Shown here piece after piece: positions 58,809-64,000 of a stretch of DNA of 64,000 bases (its first letter is position 1; each line of letters starts with the position of its first letter). Made by a program: the position numbers and the translations under genes. The stretch comes from Triplophysa rosa (taxonomy: Eukaryota > Chordata > Actinopteri > Cypriniformes > Nemacheilidae). The stretch is from contig NC_079900.1 in the NCBI RefSeq assembly GCF_024868665.1, forward strand, positions 1,979,078 through 2,043,077, given 5' to 3'. The notes below the pieces were generated by a model, which did no database searches, was not told the origin of the DNA, and saw only the letters and a list, made by a program, of their open reading frames with translations.

Positions 58809-60344
58809 ACACCTCTCCTCATCCTTTCCTCTGACATGCGTCTTTCTCACGCCACCTCTGTCTCACTCACGCCACCTCTGTCTCACTCACTCCATGCTAA
58901 CACCACAGTGAACGTCAACTAGCAAAGTTTACCAGTACGACCGTGCAATGTTTACGGTTTTATAACCAACCCGGAACCGTGCGTGTGTGTAGTACAGTAC
59001 TGAATGAACAATGTGTGTGTGTTTCATTTTTGTCAGTATTGTGTAAATATTGTAGTGAAAACACTATGAATTGCTTTCTTGAAACGTTTGTAATGATTTG
59101 TGAGCATTCTGACACACGCATACACACATTTGGTATAAATGCGTATCTCATGTAATGAATCATTTTGAGATATTCATGTTCTCTGGTTTAGTTTGCAGGA
59201 CATAAAGTGTATTTTTGCATCAAAACTCACTCACTTTTACCTCAGCCGGTTGTTTTCTACAAAGTGCTTGTGGTGTTTTCTACACTCTGGACGTTTTCTT
59301 CCCTCATATTCGGCTCCTGCACTTTCAGCAGATTTGTGAAGTGTTGCGCAGGGCGTTTTTTTTCTGTGCTGCACTTTTGTAACGCAGAACCACTTTGATA
59401 TTCAATTTTTATCATGGGAGTGTGTTTGTGTTTGAGAGGGGTGCAAACTCGAAATCAACTTTTGTATTACAATGTCAGCAGCTGGTGTTCATGCACAGGC
59501 AGGTTTACAAAATGTTACGGATTTTTGCGGCCGCACGAAACACCTTGCCATGTTTCTGAAATCTGGCGGGATTTATAATGACGAAATATTGAAAGAGTTA
59601 CGATCGGTTACGATCTCGTGACATAAAAGTCTAGGTTTCCTCACAATACCAGAAGAAAAACACAGTTTGCATCACATTTAGCCTATTTTTACCTTTTTGC
59701 ATTGGTGTTTTTTGCAGTTTTTCAATATTGGTGTGTGGTTTTTTATAGGATGATGATGATTTAGATTTTTAGTCACATAACTCATGATATTTCATCAGCC
59801 AAAGCGCTTGTGAACAGTTGAACAAATTTCACTAACTGGACTTTATTTCCCATGATCCTCCTCACGTGCATAGGCATGATGGGAAATTAAGTGTAGATTC
59901 TTTAAGGCCTCGGCATCTTCATTCCAAAGACCGTGTTGTGTTTCTCTTGCATTTCTGCAGAAAACATGTGTGACACTGTGAATTGAATCGGCTGTGATCG
60001 GTTCAGTTTGATCCTGTGATCTGATTTCAGAGCTCCGATGATGTTAAAGTGTAAAGCTGCAGCCGTGTCTGTTTTTTCTTGCGTATTTAAATGAATGCTT
60101 CTGTGAAATATTTCACCGCGTTTCATTTGTGAGAGTGTTTGGACTGCATGTTTTTGATGAACTGTACTCGGGGACAAACTGACTTTTGTAAAACTTTCTA
60201 CATCTGTTTTGGCACATGATTCTTCTGCAGTGGTCTTTTCCAGTCGGACTTTAAACTTCTGGCGCGTCTGCTGTTCTCATACACACGGTGTTTTGGTGCT
60301 GGCGTCACGAGACTGTACGTGTCCAGGATTTAAGTTTTAATAAA
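58809..60344 (+). other. mmd 3' UTR (presumed)
   Basis: About 1.5 kb after the stop codon is free of recognisable repeats except a short duplication (CACGCCACCTCTGTCTCACT, twice at 58848-58890). It ends at AATAAA 60339-60344. Confidence 0.55.
60339..60344 (+). terminator. polyadenylation signal candidate for mmd
   Basis: AATAAA with a downstream T/G-rich stretch (TCTGTTTGGTTTTC) about 25 bases on. Confidence 0.5.
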
Positions 60345-60655
60345 ACACAGCAGCAACAGAACTCGGATTTCTCTGTTTGGTTTTCAAGTTGAGATTTTAG
60401 AGGATTTACTTCTGTATGATTTGGCATGTGTTTCAGCAGAATACATTGACATCCACCGTTAACAAAGAAGTATACTTGAATATATATTCAAGTGTGCTAT
60501 ACTTTAAAAATAAAGCATACTTTTCTATTCAATGTATAAGTTACATTTAAATATATTTGGCTACTTGTACTTAATCTGAACTACTTAAAGTGCAGTTAAA
60601 TTACATATTGAAACATAGTGTGCTTAAAGTGCTGTATAAATAATATGTAACTAGT

Positions 60656-61123
60656 CAGTGTATGGCAAGTTACTTTGAAAAAGTAATTACTAGTTACTAA
60701 TTACATATTAAATTGTGTAATAGATTACTGTACAAATGACTCCAAAAAGTATTGAATTACTTATTACTAATTACTTTCTATATCCTACATCAACTTTGAT
60801 TAGTTAAGTGATTCAAGGATAGACATGAAATGGCTCTTTTAATTCATTCATATAAATAAACTACATAAAGTAGTATTATTAACTGACCATAGTATTACAA
60901 ATGTGAGAATTATGCATTAAAGCACAGATTTTAAGTTAGACTTTGAATTTTGATGTCAATTCCACTATTGCTTATTACACACATTATTTAGTTTATTTAC
61001 ATCAGAAGTAACTGTAATTAAATTACAGAAAAAATAAGAGTAATCCCTTACTTTACTTTTTCAGGGGGAAAGTAATTAAATTACAGTAGCTATTTACTTA
61101 GTAACTAGTTACACCCAACACTG
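60656..61123. mobile_element. hAT-like MITE with CAGTGT ends
   Basis: The left end CAGTGTATGGCAAGTTACTT and the right end AACTAGTTACACCCAACACTG are inverted. The interior is full of AGTTACT/AGTAATTA words. Flanks TAACTAGT and TATATAGT match at six of eight positions, a plausible decayed 8-bp target duplication. Confidence 0.65.
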
Positions 61124-63230
61124 TATATAGTACACAACACTTCAGAACTAAAGGCAGCTTTTGAACTAAAGTTAAAATTGGTGACATTTTTAAAGTGAAA
61201 TCAAATTGAACTACATTTGTTGAACTTCAAACTGAACGTTATTTGAACTTGAATATGTTAAACGGACTTAAAACATGTTAGTTGAACTTAATTCTACTTT
61301 ATTTTATGCGTTTAAGTGACTTGTAAAGTCCAATTTCATTTAACTTAAAAACTAGTTCAGAAGCTGCCTTTAATTCTGTGATGTTAATTTCACTTGAAGA
61401 AAACCTACAAGTATATTCAAAGCTACTGAACTAGTAGTTTATTAAGAGTATGCTTCGAAGTGTATGTTCATAAACTAAAAATGTAAATAATGTTTACGTT
61501 AACTAAAAACATATTGCAAGTACAGTACATTTAACTTACTAGTACATTGATATTAGTTTACTACTAACAACCTAGTTCATTAAATGAACTTGACTTATGT
61601 TTTGTAAGTGTGAGCTGAGCTCTCGGCAGGTATCGTTTATGATTTTAAACTGAGGCTGAATTTGCTCCACCATCTTTTGTCCATTTCATCTTTTTTGTGT
61701 GTGTGAATTAACAAAGTCCTACTCTAAAAGACTTATAAAGTATGAAAACTACACACAACCAAATGACACCTCGAGAAGGACTTGAGAGAAAAACTGAAGA
61801 CTTTATTGGATACTAAATTTACATTGAAGGATTCCGTAGGTGGCAGCAGAGAGCACAGCTTTAGCTTTATTCTTCAACGGCGTGACACACAAAATCAAAC
61901 ATCTCATCTCATTTCTCTCATCAGTCTGTTTTTAGAGGTGTTGCCTTCAATATGGCGGTCACTGACGCACAGCCAGCGAGAAGCGTGAACGAAACCACTA
62001 CGTTTATAAAAATGAATCGATCAATCACTGTCTGAATTCAGTGTGGGTTGCGTTTATGAATGTGTGAGATGGGCCGTAAGGGTTGAGATTTTAGGCTCAT
62101 AGCATCTGCATGAGCAGCGCCGTGAGCCCTTATTTCCATCCGAACAAAGTAATTCAACTTTAAAACGAGTGTGTTGATTCAAGGCACTGCACTAAATTCT
62201 GCTTAAATATGGTTTTTCATTCCTTTTAGAATTGAGGTAGTGAAATCTAGAAAGGGAGATGCCACCATGTTTCAAGAGTTTCACTGGTGTAGACTTCAAC
62301 CGAGAACTATTAATGAAGAGTCTGGTTCCAAAATGAGATCAATTTCAAAAATCATGTTTGTTTATTATGTTATGTTTTTACTAATTAACTGTATTTTTTT
62401 AGTTATTATGGCTTAAATCAAAACAAACCAACAGCAGTTTGATTGATATTAATTGGAACGCACAATAAAAAAACATGATTTTTGAATCTCATTTTGGAAC
62501 CAAACTCTTCAAAAACTCGCAAAGATTACAAACTGAGGTCAAGTTTATACATTACATCCCTAACAACCTTTTTTTTCAAGTGTGCTATCAGTATACTTCT
62601 TTCAAACTAAACATAAAGTTGATTTCTGAAAAGTGCACAAATAGCAAACGGAAACCTCATGTACTTCTCATAAAAAAAAAAACTTTGTTGTAATATATTT
62701 ATGTTTACTAGCATTACACATAAAGGTTACTTCAAAATACACGTTTATAAACTAAAAAATGGCCAATTTAGTGTCAAGTAATATTGACACGTGCGTGTCA
62801 TACAAAAAAGTATGCTTCAAGGTTTACATTTATTTATTGAGCAGATGTGTTTTTATACAAAAATACAACATAATTTACAAGGGTAACCCTGCATTGGATG
62901 CAATTCCACCGAGATTGATAAATTCTTAAACTAGATTATAGCTGACTATCTAAATAACAATGCCACTGAAATAACTTTGTGTTTTAGCAGCTTTTGTTAC
63001 TGCCTCATGTACACAATTGCGATCCAATGACCAAGTGTTTGAGTTTGCATACATGTTTGTGTATATTTTTGGCTTTAGACTATAGTTACGACTCAAGAAA
63101 ATCAAGGCCACTCTCGTTTTCTTAGACGACCGTACCGATGAAACACTGAAAGCTCAGGTGGCTCCTCCTCTCATCCTCGGGGAGGTATTTAAGGGGGCAT
63201 TATACACAAGAAGTGTTCTGGCTTCATCCT
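61124..63230. other. 3' flank of mmd, repeat-rich, no supported gene
   Basis: Remnants of the AGTATACTT repeat family lie on both sides of the MITE at 60656 (about 60470-60650 and 61380-61610). Later sequence is AT-rich with short chance ORFs only. Confidence 0.4.
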
Positions 63231-63233
63231 TGA

Positions 63234-64000
63234 TTTATTTCACTTTTGTACAGATGGAAACAGTCATCTTGGGCTTTGCGCTACAGACAGATAAACAAAC
63301 AACAAAATGAAAAGAACACAGGACAAAAAACAGCGCCATTACTTCCAACCCTCGACAAAAATAAATCTGTACACATCTTATTAAACTTTGGCCTAAACAT
63401 CGGCAGATGGAGACTTTCAGATTCACCGTTGACAATGAAGTCATCACCGTGCGCAAGAATTAATCGCTGACCTAAGATCAGCCGTCCCTGCCTTAAACCC
63501 TGCATCCTTATCAGCCGTTATGATGGGTTTAGTATGTGTTCAGTATGGAAAACAAGCATACTTCCTACTGCACATACTGGTGAAGTATGCGATTCCAAAC
63601 ACAGCGTGACTCCATTGACAACAAGTCTTTTAACATTCAAAGCAAGCGAAAGCTCTCTAAGCTGCCTTACCGAACAATCATTGACGACATCTGCATGACA
63701 GAGACTCGAGAAAAGCGAGCAGAACGCATAGCCTTTAGATTTCCATTCAAAGAACAAATAGCAATTCTGTCAAAGCTGAAAAAAGCACCGATTGTGAGTT
63801 TTACTGACATCATTGTTGAGCTCCAGAATCGAAACGCACGAATATTTGTATTCCTGTGAATAAAAGTGTGAGGTCCGGTTGCTAACGTTCCCTGAGTCAG
63901 AACACTAAAGGCTATTCCAACACGAGGGTGCAGAAGGTTTTTAATGCCCAGATGAACAAAACTACCACGCGTTGCGCTTTTCTGAGTTTTACTCCCCGTT
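63234..64000 (-). other. possible 3' UTR of a minus-strand gene (hlf expected from synteny)
   Basis: A minus-strand AATAAA (plus-strand TTTATT at 63234-63239) could end a transcript that enters from the right edge. In human 17q22, HLF lies beyond MMD and is convergent with it, so its tail is expected here. No coding exon of HLF is visible in the window. The overlapping ORFs on both strands at 63235-63859 have no recognisable domain. Confidence 0.25.

Noticed and set aside
58578..58850. 90-codon minus-strand ORF
   Set aside because: It is antisense to mmd exon 7.
63587..63859. 90-codon ORF near the right edge
   Set aside because: The peptide looks plausible at first sight, but it overlaps minus-strand ORFs, has no splice sites and matches nothing I know.

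Overview
The window is nuclear DNA from a teleost fish, most likely a cypriniform (carp, zebrafish or loach group). The coding exons are vertebrate, with GT-AG introns. The DNA between them is AT-rich and packed with short inverted-repeat elements of kinds I know from cyprinid genomes, including a palindromic element whose ends read like GTTCACCCAAAAATGA and TCATTTTTGGGTGAAC. I saw no bacterial, viral or CRISPR features.

Four complete protein-coding genes are supported. From left to right they are pctp (minus strand, six exons, 18016-25983), tmem100 (plus, single coding exon, 30415-30825, with a 5' non-coding exon near 29.2 kb), smim36 (plus, 44709-45002) and mmd/paqr11 (plus, seven exons, 51517-58808). 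This matches the human 17q22 block PCTP-TMEM100-SMIM36-MMD in order and relative orientation, so it is an ancient microsynteny block rather than a functional operon. pctp and tmem100 are head to head about 3 kb apart. The right edge may hold the 3' UTR of a convergent minus-strand gene, expected to be hlf from human gene order. The left edge holds a short open stretch that could be an exon of another gene.

Region by region: 1-18 kb is a gene-poor flank full of MITEs, a 140-bp tandem repeat and a few unique stretches that could be cis-regulatory. 18-26 kb is pctp, with MITEs in its introns. 26-29 kb is the pctp/tmem100 promoter interval; it contains a 5'-truncated L1-type LINE insertion with a perfect 15-bp target duplication inside the pctp promoter, and a duplicated copy of the same promoter segment that lacks the insertion. 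31-41 kb is intergenic, with an AGCAACC-rich minisatellite. 41.1-43.7 kb holds an orphan first-exon-like ORF with a CRE/CCAAT promoter and a 2-kb Penelope-like retroelement (reverse transcriptase plus GIY-YIG endonuclease, one in-frame stop) that carries a convincing hammerhead-ribozyme motif. 44-51 kb holds smim36 and nested MITEs. 51-60 kb is mmd; its first intron contains four transposable elements nested inside one another. 60-64 kb is repeat-rich 3' flank.

No new multi-gene system was found. The most informative features are the mobile-element structures: target duplications, empty sites, nesting and the ribozyme motif. All family assignments come from reading the sequence and from memory of the families, not from database searches.
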